Assembly: GCA_012270125.1 (NCBI GenBank)
Contig: JAAXIY010000033.1
Span: forward strand, 1 to 64,000
Reading direction: 5' to 3'
DNA from: Paracoccaceae bacterium
Lineage (GTDB): Bacteria > Pseudomonadota > Alphaproteobacteria > Rhodobacterales > Rhodobacteraceae
DNA: 64,000 nucleotides
The notes under the pieces were generated by a model. That model was not told the DNA's origin, searched no databases, and was given only the letters and a program-made list of their open reading frames with translations. Positions 40,952 through 49,088 of this stretch are shown in pieces (the stretch's first letter is position 1; each line of letters starts with the position of its first letter). The position numbers and the translations under genes are program-made.

Positions 40952-42396
40952 TGTCGGGTTCAAAGCCTCATATCGCTTTAAGTTTCACTAGAAAACTTCT
41001 TCCATTTGCAGATGCTGCGAGCACTGACTTGCCTCTTAGTCAATTGCTCCGGCTTTCGTTGTTTCAAATCTCAGTTGGTATGGCGACGGTTCTCTTATTG
41101 GGGACCCTTAATAGAGTTATGATTGTAGAGCTTGGTGTGGCAGCGACTATTGTAGCGCTTATGGTGGCAATACCAGTTTTAATTGCTCCCTTCAGAGCCG
41201 CTTTAGGTTTTAAGTCTGATAATTATCGGTCAGCGATCGGTTGGAAAAGAGTTCCATTTATTTGGTTTGGTTCTCTATGGCAAATGGGTGGTTTAGCGAT
41301 CATGCCATTTGCACTAATCGTTTTATCTGGTGATCAAACCATTGGTCCCTCATGGGCTGGGGAAGTCCTTGCTGGTCTTGCATTTTTAATGACTGGCCTC
41401 GGTTTGCATATGACCCAAACAGCAGGTTTAGCACTTGCCAGTGATAGAGCGCCAAAAGATAAACGGCCGCGCGTTGTTGCTCTTTTGTATGTTATGTTTT
41501 TACTTGGCATGGGACTATCCGCGCTGATTATTGGCTATTTATTAAAAGATTTTTCAAACCTTCGTCTTATTAGAGTAGTTCAAGGCGCCGCTTTGTTTGG
41601 TCTAGTATTAAATTTAGTAGCCCTTTGGAAACAAGAGCATGTTAAACCAATGCCAAAGGGGCAAAGAGTTGAACCTCCTCCAATGTTCCGAGAGGCATGG
41701 GCAGATTTCATAAATAAGGGCGATAATGCTCGACTTATTATGGTTGTATTCATTGGAACCCTTGCATTTAATATGCAGGATGTCCTGCTCGAACCTTACG
41801 GAGGCCAAGTTTTAAAGCTAAGCGTCAGTGAAACTACATGGCTTACTGTTGCTTGGGCAGGGGGCGCTCTTTTCGGATTTGGTATCGCTGCACAGAGATT
41901 AAATAAGGGTATAGATCCGAGTAATTTGATGAATTTTGGCGTATTGGTAGGCTTTGTTGCTTTCACGTGTGTAATTTTCGCCTCACCAATTTTATCTGTT
42001 ATATTATTTTTTGCCGGCACTTTTTTAATAGGTTTAGGTGCTGGTTTATTTTCAGTTTCAACGCTCATCGCCGCCATGAATTTACCATTGTCAGGTAAAT
42101 CAGGACGCGGGTTGGCTTTGGGAGCTTGGGGAGCTGCGCAGGCTACAGGCGCAGGTTTAGCCATTGCAATAGGTGGAGCCACACGAGATATCGTGAACGC
42201 CTTTGCATTGAACAATAGTTTAGGAGCTTCGTTAAATAGCGAGGCTACAGGCTATTTATTTGTTTATCATATAGAATTGACACTTCTTGTGGTGACCCTG
42301 GTGATGCTGTCACCACTAATAAAAAGTGCACGAAACAAAGAAATAAAGTCTAATCAGAAATCAGCACGCATCGGTGTGGCTGATTTCCCCATGTAA
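40951..42396 (+). CDS. lhaA: LH1 assembly protein LhaA (PucC family)
   Basis: LhaA is a twelve-helix protein of the BCD/PucC family needed for LH1 assembly, probably supplying pigment to new alpha and beta chains. The 481-residue protein has 'LLGTLNRVMIVELGVAATIVALMVAIPVLIAPFRAALGFKSD', 'GLALASDRAPKDKRPRVVALLYVM' and 'GLALGAWGAAQATGAGLAIAIGG'. ATG 40951 is inside the bchM stop (TAATG); a longer frame at 40942 starts with TTG. puhA follows after 24 bases, a link kept in nearly all such clusters; promoter elements for puhA are expected in its 3' part. Confidence 0.93.
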   Translation: MSGSKPHIALSFTRKLLPFADAASTDLPLSQLLRLSLFQISVGMATVLLLGTLNRVMIVELGVAATIVALMVAIPVLIAPFRAALGFKSDNYRSAIGWKRVPFIWFGSLWQMGGLAIMPFALIVLSGDQTIGPSWAGEVLAGLAFLMTGLGLHMTQTAGLALASDRAPKDKRPRVVALLYVMFLLGMGLSALIIGYLLKDFSNLRLIRVVQGAALFGLVLNLVALWKQEHVKPMPKGQRVEPPPMFREAWADFINKGDNARLIMVVFIGTLAFNMQDVLLEPYGGQVLKLSVSETTWLTVAWAGGALFGFGIAAQRLNKGIDPSNLMNFGVLVGFVAFTCVIFASPILSVILFFAGTFLIGLGAGLFSVSTLIAAMNLPLSGKSGRGLALGAWGAAQATGAGLAIAIGGATRDIVNAFALNNSLGASLNSEATGYLFVYHIELTLLVVTLVMLSPLIKSARNKEIKSNQKSARIGVADFPM

Positions 42397-42420
42397 TATG
42401 AAATGTTGAAAGGAAATAAA

Positions 42421-43188
42421 ATGGACCTGATATTATTTGGAAACTTCGATTTAGCTAGCGCATCTATATGGCTATTCTGGATCTTTTTTGCTCTGTTAAT
42501 TTTTTATATTCAGAGAGAAAATATGCGTGAAGGTTACCCTCTAGAAAACGATGATGGTAGCGAAGCCCCCAATCAAGGCCCTTTCCCATTACCAGATGCA
42601 AAGACCTTTAAACTGCCACATGGACGCGGTGAAGTGACTGTGCCAAATGGTAAAGGTGAAGATCGAGCAGTTGCTTTAGAGCAAACGAGTGTTGCGAATG
42701 GATATCCTTTTGAACCTACTGGAGATCCTATGAAAGATGGTGTTGGACCAGCATCATGGGCGCCACGCCGAGATGTTCCAGAATTAGACGGGCATGGACA
42801 TCCCAAAATAATTCCAATGTCTGCAAATAGCAAATTTTTCGTGGGAGCGGGACGTGATCCTCGTGATTTACCTGTGGTTGCAGGAGACGGAGAAGTTGTC
42901 GGAAAAATTTCGGATATGTGGATCGATGAACCAGAGCAGCTTGTTCGTTATCTAGAAATAGAATTAGATATGAAGCACGGTGAGGGTAGTCGATTAGTCC
43001 CTATGACACTGGCAAGAATTCATAAAGATAGAGTTGCAATCAAGTCAATTTTTGGAAAGCATTTTAATGATGTTCCAAAGCACAGCTCTAAGAACCAAGT
43101 CACTCTTTTAGAGGAAGATAAAATTTCTGCCTATTATGCAGGTGGACATTTATATGCCTCGGAAGAAAGATTTGAGCCTCAACTTTAA
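42421..43188 (+). CDS. puhA: Photosynthetic reaction centre H subunit
   Basis: PuhA caps the reaction centre on the cytoplasmic side and guides protons to the QB site. The 255-residue protein has one N-terminal membrane helix 'ASIWLFWIFFALLIFYIQREN', then the cytosolic PRC-barrel domain with 'VVAGDGEVVGKISDMWIDEPEQLVRYLEIEL'. ATG 42421, after AAAGGA, is chosen over the in-frame ATG at 42403. The start of the mature chain 'MDLILFGNFDLAS' is usual for H subunits. It is followed by the assembly genes puhB and puhC. Confidence 0.95.
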   Translation: MDLILFGNFDLASASIWLFWIFFALLIFYIQRENMREGYPLENDDGSEAPNQGPFPLPDAKTFKLPHGRGEVTVPNGKGEDRAVALEQTSVANGYPFEPTGDPMKDGVGPASWAPRRDVPELDGHGHPKIIPMSANSKFFVGAGRDPRDLPVVAGDGEVVGKISDMWIDEPEQLVRYLEIELDMKHGEGSRLVPMTLARIHKDRVAIKSIFGKHFNDVPKHSSKNQVTLLEEDKISAYYAGGHLYASEERFEPQL

Positions 43189-43204
43189 TTTAGGAGAAAT
43201 TTAA

Positions 43205-43843
43205 ATGTCACACGATGATTTTGCTTTTGAACCAATAAGAGGACTTCCCGAACGCCCTCCTGAAGGTGAGGTCATTTTGTGGCAGGGACAACCAAACTGG
43301 TGGCGTCTTACGGTTGAGTCACTGAATATATACTGGGTGTTAGGTTACTTTGCTTTTCTATTTGCGTGGAGATTTATTTCGGTATCTGATATCATGCCTT
43401 TAGAGCAAGCTTTTAAAGTATCATTTCCTTTCTTAGTTTTAGCTTCTATTGTTGCTGCACTTCTTATTATAGTTGGCTATATTCAAGCTAAAACGACAGT
43501 TTATACAATTACGAATAAGCGCATTGTTATGAGAATTGGTGCTGCGCTGACAGTGACCCTCAACCTGCCATTTACAAAAATTGAAAATGCTGCACTTGCT
43601 TCAGGATCAAAGGGTTTTGGCAGTATTGCTATTGATACGACCCAAGATGCTAAATTTTCTTTTTTGGTTCTTTGGCCTCATGTCCGCTCCTGGCACTTCA
43701 AAAAGCCTCAGCCTAGCCTACGATGTATTCCGGCTGCACCTGAAGTTGCTGAAATTCTAGCTAATGCGGCCAAAGCGAGATTGGTTGAAGTAAAAAATTA
43801 TCCAAATCAAACCGCGTCCGATTTGGACGCTGTAGTGAGTTAG
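43205..43843 (+). CDS. puhB: Reaction centre assembly protein PuhB
   Basis: PuhB is a membrane protein required for normal reaction-centre assembly in Rhodobacter. The 212-residue sequence has 'IRGLPERPPEGEVILWQGQPNWWRL' near its start, then two or three helices ('YFAFLFAWRFISVSDI' and 'LVLASIVAALLIIVGYI'), and a PH-like domain with 'VYTITNKRIVMRIGAALTVTLNLPFTKIENA'. It starts with ATG 43205 after TAGGAGA, 16 bases after puhA, and lies 10 bases before puhC. Confidence 0.92.
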   Translation: MSHDDFAFEPIRGLPERPPEGEVILWQGQPNWWRLTVESLNIYWVLGYFAFLFAWRFISVSDIMPLEQAFKVSFPFLVLASIVAALLIIVGYIQAKTTVYTITNKRIVMRIGAALTVTLNLPFTKIENAALASGSKGFGSIAIDTTQDAKFSFLVLWPHVRSWHFKKPQPSLRCIPAAPEVAEILANAAKARLVEVKNYPNQTASDLDAVVS

Positions 43844-43853
43844 GAGAAAAAAT

Positions 43854-44324
43854 ATGACCAGCTTAGAAATTTCAAAAAAACAAGTTGAAACAATTCCGCG
43901 CGTCCCTTTAATCGCAATGTTTCTTTTGGTTTTTGTAATTTTAATTGCTGTAGCTACGTTTAGGTTCTCTGGTATGCCAGTTGTTTCTAGTCCGCCTCAA
44001 GCAAAAGTAGTTGCGGAAGCGAGCCTCATTATAAAAGGTGAGCAGAGTGGGGCCGTCAGCGTCATGGGTGAAGACGGTAACATTATTGTTAACTTAGATG
44101 GTGATCAGGGCGGTTTTATCTCTGGAGTAGCAAGAGTCATTGAACGAGAGAGAAAAAAGATCAATGTTTCTGTAAACCTTCCTGTTAAGATTATCTGGAG
44201 AGATAATAACAGAATTTCGATATTTGATCCGGTAACGAATTGGCAAGCAGATCTAATGGGGTTTGGTGCGGATAACGCACGTGCATTTGCCGAATTATTA
44301 GCCAAAGCCACGAAAGGGGAATAA
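43854..44324 (+). CDS. puhC: Photosynthetic complex assembly protein PuhC
   Basis: PuhC is a single-pass protein that helps reaction-centre and LH1 assembly. The 156 residues include one N-terminal helix 'VPLIAMFLLVFVILIAVATFRFSGMP' (about residues 19-43) and a periplasmic domain with 'LIIKGEQSGAVSVMGEDG' and 'IFDPVTNWQADLMGFGADNARAFAELL', motifs of the PuhC family. A good site AGGAGA precedes ATG 43854. The next gene, of unknown function, starts 1 base after its stop. Confidence 0.9.
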   Translation: MTSLEISKKQVETIPRVPLIAMFLLVFVILIAVATFRFSGMPVVSSPPQAKVVAEASLIIKGEQSGAVSVMGEDGNIIVNLDGDQGGFISGVARVIERERKKINVSVNLPVKIIWRDNNRISIFDPVTNWQADLMGFGADNARAFAELLAKATKGE

Positions 44325-44325
44325 A

Positions 44326-44622
44326 GTGGGTATTTTCACGAAAACTAAAGAACATGCACCATGTACCGTGGAGGTCAGTCATAAATTTGAAAGTCTCCAT
44401 GCACATGTTCGCTTTAATAATGGTGCAATCATCTACCCAGGAGATGAAGTACAGGTTCAAGGTCCTGAAATTATGGCGCCGTTTGGCGAAATAGTCAGAG
44501 AGAATAGGGATGCGATAATTTTAAGGGCAAGCTTTTTAGAAAGACTATGGACCAAGGCCTTTGGTGATTTTGAAGTTATGGAACTCTGTGAGTTTTCATT
44601 TTCTGAGGAGGCAACGCTATGA
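44326..44622 (+). CDS. Conserved small protein between puhC and acsF
   Basis: This 98-residue soluble protein starts with GTG, after AAGGGGA, and ends overlapping acsF (ATGA). It begins 'MGIFTKTKEHAPCTVEVSHKFESLHAHVRFNNGAIIYPGDEVQVQGPEI' and ends 'AFGDFEVMELCEFSFSEEATL'; the middle reads as a small beta-rich domain. A gene of this size stands at this place in other Roseobacter photosynthesis clusters, but I cannot give it an activity. The fixed position directly before the cyclase suggests help to AcsF or to complex assembly; that is inference. Confidence 0.75.
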   Translation: MGIFTKTKEHAPCTVEVSHKFESLHAHVRFNNGAIIYPGDEVQVQGPEIMAPFGEIVRENRDAIILRASFLERLWTKAFGDFEVMELCEFSFSEEATL

Positions 44623-45716
44623 ATAAGCATTCAGCAGACGCTACCACAGCTGAAGAGGCAATCGCAATTCAATCGGCACTTGATAGCGACATGGCAACTG
44701 AGGTTGCGATGCAGGACACCCTTTTAACACCACGATTTTATACCACGAATTTTGATGAGCTTGATGCGATTGACGTGAGTCAGATTTCTGAAGAGTGGCA
44801 GCCACTTATTGAAAGAATGCTTAGCGATCCAAATAAGGGACACTTCAAGAAGAATGATGATTGGGATAAAGTAGATTGGGAGGGTATGGAGCCTCAATTA
44901 AAAAAAGAGTTTATAGATTTTTTGATCAGTTCTTGCACAGCAGAGTTCTCAGGATGTGTGCTTTATAAGGAAATGAAACGAAGGGGTTCGAATAAAGATA
45001 TTACTCAACTTTTTCAGTTAATGGCTCGTGATGAAGCTAGACATGCTGGATTTATTAACGATGCTCTTCGAGAAGCTGGAGTAGCCGTAAATTTAGGTTT
45101 TTTAACCCAGAAAAAGAAGTATACGTATTTTCGTCCAAAATTTATCTACTATGCGACTTATCTATCTGAAAAAATTGGATATGCGCGCTACATTACAATA
45201 TATCGTCACCTTGAAAAAAACCCTCAACATAGATTTCATCCAATTTTTAAATGGTTCCAAGAATGGTGCAATGATGAATTTTCTCATGGTGAGGCATTTG
45301 CACTTTTGATGAAAACGGATCCTAAACTAACGTCTGGAATAAATGTCTTTTGGATTAAGTTTTTTCTCACTGCAGTATACGCAACCATGTATATTCGGGA
45401 TCATCAAAGGCCAGCCTTTCACAAGGCTTTAGGAGTTGATCCTGACTGGTATGCAGAAGAAGTATTTACCAAAACTTCGGAATTAAGTAAGCAAATCTTT
45501 CCGATTACTCTTGATATAGATAATCCAAAGTGGTTTGCAAAATTACGCAAACTTCAAAAAGTTAATGCAGAACTTGCTGAGGCAAAGAAGGGTAATAACA
45601 AACTGAAGCAGATCTGGTGTAGTTCTAAAGCTGCTCTGATTTTTCTTTCGCTCTTGGCGGTGCCAGCGAAAAGCAACAAAGTACCTGATGTTACCAGAAT
45701 GGAGCCAGCATACTAA
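44619..45716 (+). CDS. acsF: Aerobic Mg-protoporphyrin IX monomethyl ester cyclase
   Basis: AcsF is the oxygen-dependent diiron cyclase that forms the fifth ring of bacteriochlorophyll. The 365 residues include the diiron ligand sequences 'CTAEFSGCVLYKEMKRRG', 'MARDEARHAGFINDAL', and 'WCNDEFSHGEAFALLMKTDP', plus 'YHRLEKNPQHRFHPIFKWF'-type surrounding residues ('YRHLEKNPQHRFHPIFKWF'). Its presence, with no bchE in the window, points to pigment synthesis under air. ATG 44619 has GAGGAGG upstream. It overlaps puhE by one base. Confidence 0.95.
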   Translation: MNKHSADATTAEEAIAIQSALDSDMATEVAMQDTLLTPRFYTTNFDELDAIDVSQISEEWQPLIERMLSDPNKGHFKKNDDWDKVDWEGMEPQLKKEFIDFLISSCTAEFSGCVLYKEMKRRGSNKDITQLFQLMARDEARHAGFINDALREAGVAVNLGFLTQKKKYTYFRPKFIYYATYLSEKIGYARYITIYRHLEKNPQHRFHPIFKWFQEWCNDEFSHGEAFALLMKTDPKLTSGINVFWIKFFLTAVYATMYIRDHQRPAFHKALGVDPDWYAEEVFTKTSELSKQIFPITLDIDNPKWFAKLRKLQKVNAELAEAKKGNNKLKQIWCSSKAALIFLSLLAVPAKSNKVPDVTRMEPAY

Positions 45717-46528
45717 TGGCCGGCTCTATCTTCATAGCCATGCTTGCTGCAGTATTTTTTTGGTGGTTTTCTACTGGATCGATACTGTTAGTTGTCAGAT
45801 TGACAGAAAATTTTAGCCGATTATCTAAGCTGAAGATCTGCATTATGAGTTCACCTATTTTGTTAGTGGGTCTTTGGGGTGTATGGACGACAAGTTCAAA
45901 TTTAACGGATGTGGGTTCATATTTAGCTTTTATTTCAGCACTACTAGTTTGGGCATGGATTGAACTTACATTTTTAACGGGTGTGATAACTGGACCAAAC
46001 AAATTAGACTGTCCCAATAACATAACTTTTTTTGAAAAATTTATCCGTGCATGGGGCACCCTGGCTTATCACGAAATATCATTACTAGCTGCACTTGGTG
46101 CAGTAGTATATTTGGGTTACAGTCAAGAAAATCATTTTGGGATATGGACTTTTATAATTCTGTATTTTGCGAGGATTTTTGCCAAATTGAATTTATTTTT
46201 GGGAGTTCCACATATAAACGTGGAGTTTATCCCTAAAACACTTTCTCATTTGAAAAGCTACTTTAAGATATCAAAATTGAATTGGTTTTTTTCAATATCT
46301 GTAACACTTTTAACTCTGGCGACAGTTTGTTGGGTTGAACGGCTATTTGCTGTTCAAAATTCTTTTGAAATCATAGGGTTCTCTTTGCTCTTTGCTATTT
46401 CCTTAATGGCACTGTTGGAACACTGGTTTATGGTTTTACCGATACCTGACGCTCGTTTGTGGCGATGGATGCTACCTAAAACAAAATCAAAACAAGACTA
46501 TCTAAGTGAGGACTACAATGGACTTTGA
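45716..46528 (+). CDS. puhE: Photosynthetic complex assembly protein PuhE
   Basis: PuhE is a membrane protein that affects the amount of reaction-centre/LH1 and pigment in Rhodobacter. The 270 residues contain about seven hydrophobic segments, with '[25 protein letters not shown]', '[22 protein letters not shown]', '[33 protein letters not shown]' and the C-terminal '[23 protein letters not shown]', which is diagnostic. ATG 45716 is inside the acsF stop (TAATG). It overlaps hemA by 11 bases. Confidence 0.9.
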   Translation: MAGSIFIAMLAAVFFWWFSTGSILLVVRLTENFSRLSKLKICIMSSPILLVGLWGVWTTSSNLTDVGSYLAFISALLVWAWIELTFLTGVITGPNKLDCPNNITFFEKFIRAWGTLAYHEISLLAALGAVVYLGYSQENHFGIWTFIILYFARIFAKLNLFLGVPHINVEFIPKTLSHLKSYFKISKLNWFFSISVTLLTLATVCWVERLFAVQNSFEIIGFSLLFAISLMALLEHWFMVLPIPDARLWRWMLPKTKSKQDYLSEDYNGL

Positions 46529-47732
46529 TGCTTTATTTGCGGATCAATTGGATTTGCTGAAAAAAGAGGGTAATTATAGAATTTTTGCTGAATTAGAGCG
46601 TCAATGTGGAGCTTTTCCAAAAGCAAAAAGTTATGATGAAAATTCACCTGAGAACGTCACCGTTTGGTGCTCAAATGATTATCTTGGAATGGGACAGAGC
46701 CAGATTGTAAAAGATGCTATGAAGGATGTGATCGATACTAATGGCTGTGGAGCAGGTGGGACCAGGAATATCTCTGGAACCAATCACCATCATGTTCTTT
46801 TGGAAAAAGAATTAGCAGATTTGCATCAAAAAGAAGCCGCGCTGCTATTTACTTCAGGTTACGTTTCAAATTGGGCATCTTTAGGAACTTTAGGCTCTAA
46901 GCTGCCTAATGCGGTCATACTTTCTGATGCTGCAAATCATGCAAGTATGATTGAAGGCATAAGGCATTCTCGTGCAGATAAAGTCATTTGGAAACATAAT
47001 GATCCAGAAGATCTAGACAGGAAGTTGAAAGCTATAGGACCAGAACGCCCTAAAATTGTAGCATTTGAGTCTGTCTATTCGATGGATGGCGATATTTCCC
47101 CAATGGAGGAAATCGTTGAAGTGGCAGAAAGTCATAATGCGATGACCTATTTGGATGAGGTTCATGCAGTTGGACTTTATGGGCCAAGAGGAGGAGGAAT
47201 ATCTGAGGAATTGGGACTATCTGAGAGGATTACGCTAATAGAGGGTACTCTTGGCAAAGCGTACGGTGTCATGGGTGGATACATAACTGGCTCTGAAGTC
47301 CTGTGTGATTTTATCAGATCATTTGCCAGTGGCTTTATTTTTACAACTGCGTTACCGCCTGCTATAGCAGCAGGAGCAAGAGCATCCATAGCTCACTTAA
47401 AATCTTCTGAGCTGGAAAGAAAACGTCAGCAGCGACAGGTGCGCAAACTCAGAAGCGATTTGGATAGAGCTGGAATTCCGCATATGAACAATCCATCCCA
47501 CATTATACCTGTAATGATTAAAGATCCTGTAAAGTGTAAAATGTTATCAGATATATTAATGCAAGATTACGGCATTTACGTACAACCTATTAATTATCCG
47601 ACTGTACCTAAAGGGACTGAGAGATTAAGGTTTACCCCTTCACCGCTGCATTCAGACGCAGATATAGACCATCTAGTTAGTGCATTAAATGTTCTATGGA
47701 AACAGTGCGCAATTGCAAGGGTTGTAGCCTAG
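46518..47732 (+). CDS. hemA: 5-aminolevulinate synthase
   Basis: HemA condenses glycine and succinyl-CoA to 5-aminolevulinate, the first tetrapyrrole precursor, with pyridoxal phosphate. The 404-residue protein has '[20 protein letters not shown]', '[26 protein letters not shown]', '[17 protein letters not shown]' and the PLP lysine in '[17 protein letters not shown]'. ATG 46518 starts within the end of puhE, after GTGAGG. Placing hemA at the end of the superoperon ties precursor supply to pigment demand. Its stop codon is in the loop of a 10-pair hairpin. Confidence 0.96.
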   Translation: MDFDALFADQLDLLKKEGNYRIFAELERQCGAFPKAKSYDENSPENVTVWCSNDYLGMGQSQIVKDAMKDVIDTNGCGAGGTRNISGTNHHHVLLEKELADLHQKEAALLFTSGYVSNWASLGTLGSKLPNAVILSDAANHASMIEGIRHSRADKVIWKHNDPEDLDRKLKAIGPERPKIVAFESVYSMDGDISPMEEIVEVAESHNAMTYLDEVHAVGLYGPRGGGISEELGLSERITLIEGTLGKAYGVMGGYITGSEVLCDFIRSFASGFIFTTALPPAIAAGARASIAHLKSSELERKRQQRQVRKLRSDLDRAGIPHMNNPSHIIPVMIKDPVKCKMLSDILMQDYGIYVQPINYPTVPKGTERLRFTPSPLHSDADIDHLVSALNVLWKQCAIARVVA

Positions 47733-47744
47733 AGTACAACCCTT
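47717..47744 (+). terminator. Ten-pair stem-loop spanning the hemA stop
   Basis: AAGGGTTGTA (47717-47726) pairs perfectly with TACAACCCTT (47735-47744); the 8-base loop contains the hemA TAG. TTGACA follows at once (47746-47751) and may be the -35 of a separate cytochrome promoter. There is no T-run, so this may be attenuation or 3'-end protection. Confidence 0.55.
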
Positions 47745-47798
47745 CTTGACATTGAAGCTACTGTCCTATTTTTAGCATATAGGAAAATGGAGAATTCA

Positions 47799-48218
47799 AT
47801 GCGACTTTTATTAAAAACGGCCTTTGTCTTGTGCCTTTTAGGTTCCCAAGTGTTTGCAGGAGGTGACGCTGGTGCAGGAGAAAAAGCATATAAAAAATGT
47901 AAGTCATGCCATAGCATTGTAGATAATGATGGCAATGTAATTTTAAAAGGTGGCAAAACTGGCCCCAATTTATATGGGTTAGCAGGTAGGATTGCCGCTA
48001 GCGTCGATGGTTTTAAGTACGGAAAGAGTTTAAAAGCTCTTGGGGAAACAGGTTTTGCATGGTCAGAGGATGATTTTATTTCCTACGTTGCAGACCCCAC
48101 AAAGTTTTTGAGGGCTTCTCTGGATGATAGTAAGGCAAGGTCTAAAATGTCTTACAAACTTAAAAAGGAAAAAGATGCTCAAGACATTTGGGCTTATTTA
48201 ACTTCTGTATCAGAATAA
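47799..48218 (+). CDS. cycA: Cytochrome c2 (reaction-centre electron donor)
   Basis: This is a soluble periplasmic class I cytochrome c that carries electrons from the bc1 complex to the reaction centre. Residues 1-20 are a signal peptide 'MRLLLKTAFVLCLLGSQVFA'; the heme motif is 'CKSCH', and Met in 'RSKMSYKL' is the likely sixth ligand. ATG 47799 is preferred (GGAGAA at 47788-47793), while ATG 47787 is in frame. The size, 139 residues, and the insert 'NVILKGGKTGPNLYGLAGRIA' fit the c2 type. It may have its own promoter (TTGACA 47746). It converges on bchO with a 12-base gap. Confidence 0.9.
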   Translation: MRLLLKTAFVLCLLGSQVFAGGDAGAGEKAYKKCKSCHSIVDNDGNVILKGGKTGPNLYGLAGRIAASVDGFKYGKSLKALGETGFAWSEDDFISYVADPTKFLRASLDDSKARSKMSYKLKKEKDAQDIWAYLTSVSE

Positions 48219-48230
48219 ATTTAATAAACT

Positions 48231-49088
48231 TTAAATGCTGAGCTGGTCCTTTATAGACTGGCTCACATCACGTGGTTGTTCTTCATGGGCTAAATGGCCA
48301 GCTCCACAAATTTCAATATAGTGTCCGTTTGGCACTTGTTTCGACCATTTCTTAGAAACACTTATAGGGACGGTTTTATCCATCTCTCCGACTAAAAATT
48401 TTATATTTGAATTAAAATTTTTTAAATCTGCTAAAAATTCGGAAAGATCCCACTCTGCCATCAACTTTAGAGTTCCTTTAACGTGCTTGGGATTGGAAAA
48501 AAGCATTTTGTAATATTCTAAATTTTCTTTTGAAATTTTAGACCCTGTATTGGCAATCAATTTTTCTGTTCTTTCATTATTTTTTGATAAACTTGCCAAT
48601 ATGTCTGAGGAATATGGGACCACAGCTATGATTTTGGCAAAAATAGGAAACATCACGCCAGCCAATCCAGGAAATTCACCAAAGGCAGCATTTATGCACA
48701 TTGCACCATTACTAACCTTCATTTTTTCTGAAAGTATTACAGCTATAGCCGCTCCTGCAGAATGCCCAACTATAAGATCAGGTGAGAAATTGATTTTTTC
48801 CAATAAATCCATGGAGCCATTTACTATTTCTCTGAGAGAACTTTTATTTGGTGCAGGCAAATCAGAAAACCCATGGCCAGGTAGGTCGATTAATAAAATT
48901 TCATATTGACTAAGTAAAAACTCAGCTAATTTAGACCAACTGTGACATGAAGAGCCAGTACCGTGGATAAACAAAATTTTCTTTCCGCCAGATTTTCCCA
49001 GTCTTTGAATATGCCAAGAATGGAAGCCTGTTTTTACATATCGTGAATATTCATTATTAGGCCATGTAGATGGTATGCTAAGTTCCAT
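48231..49088 (-). CDS. bchO: BchO, alpha/beta hydrolase of the magnesium chelatase operon
   Basis: BchO is an alpha/beta-fold hydrolase found next to bchD in purple bacteria; its reaction is not settled. The 285 residues show 'ILFIHGTGSSCHSWSKLAEFL' (oxyanion region), the nucleophile elbow 'LIVGHSAGAAIAVIL' with Ser, and a late 'GAGHLAHEEQPRDVSQSIK' that supplies His. Overlap with bchD is one base (TAATG). It is the last gene of crtA-bchI-bchD-bchO. Confidence 0.9.
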   Translation of the reverse strand: MELSIPSTWPNNEYSRYVKTGFHSWHIQRLGKSGGKKILFIHGTGSSCHSWSKLAEFLLSQYEILLIDLPGHGFSDLPAPNKSSLREIVNGSMDLLEKINFSPDLIVGHSAGAAIAVILSEKMKVSNGAMCINAAFGEFPGLAGVMFPIFAKIIAVVPYSSDILASLSKNNERTEKLIANTGSKISKENLEYYKMLFSNPKHVKGTLKLMAEWDLSEFLADLKNFNSNIKFLVGEMDKTVPISVSKKWSKQVPNGHYIEICGAGHLAHEEQPRDVSQSIKDQLSI

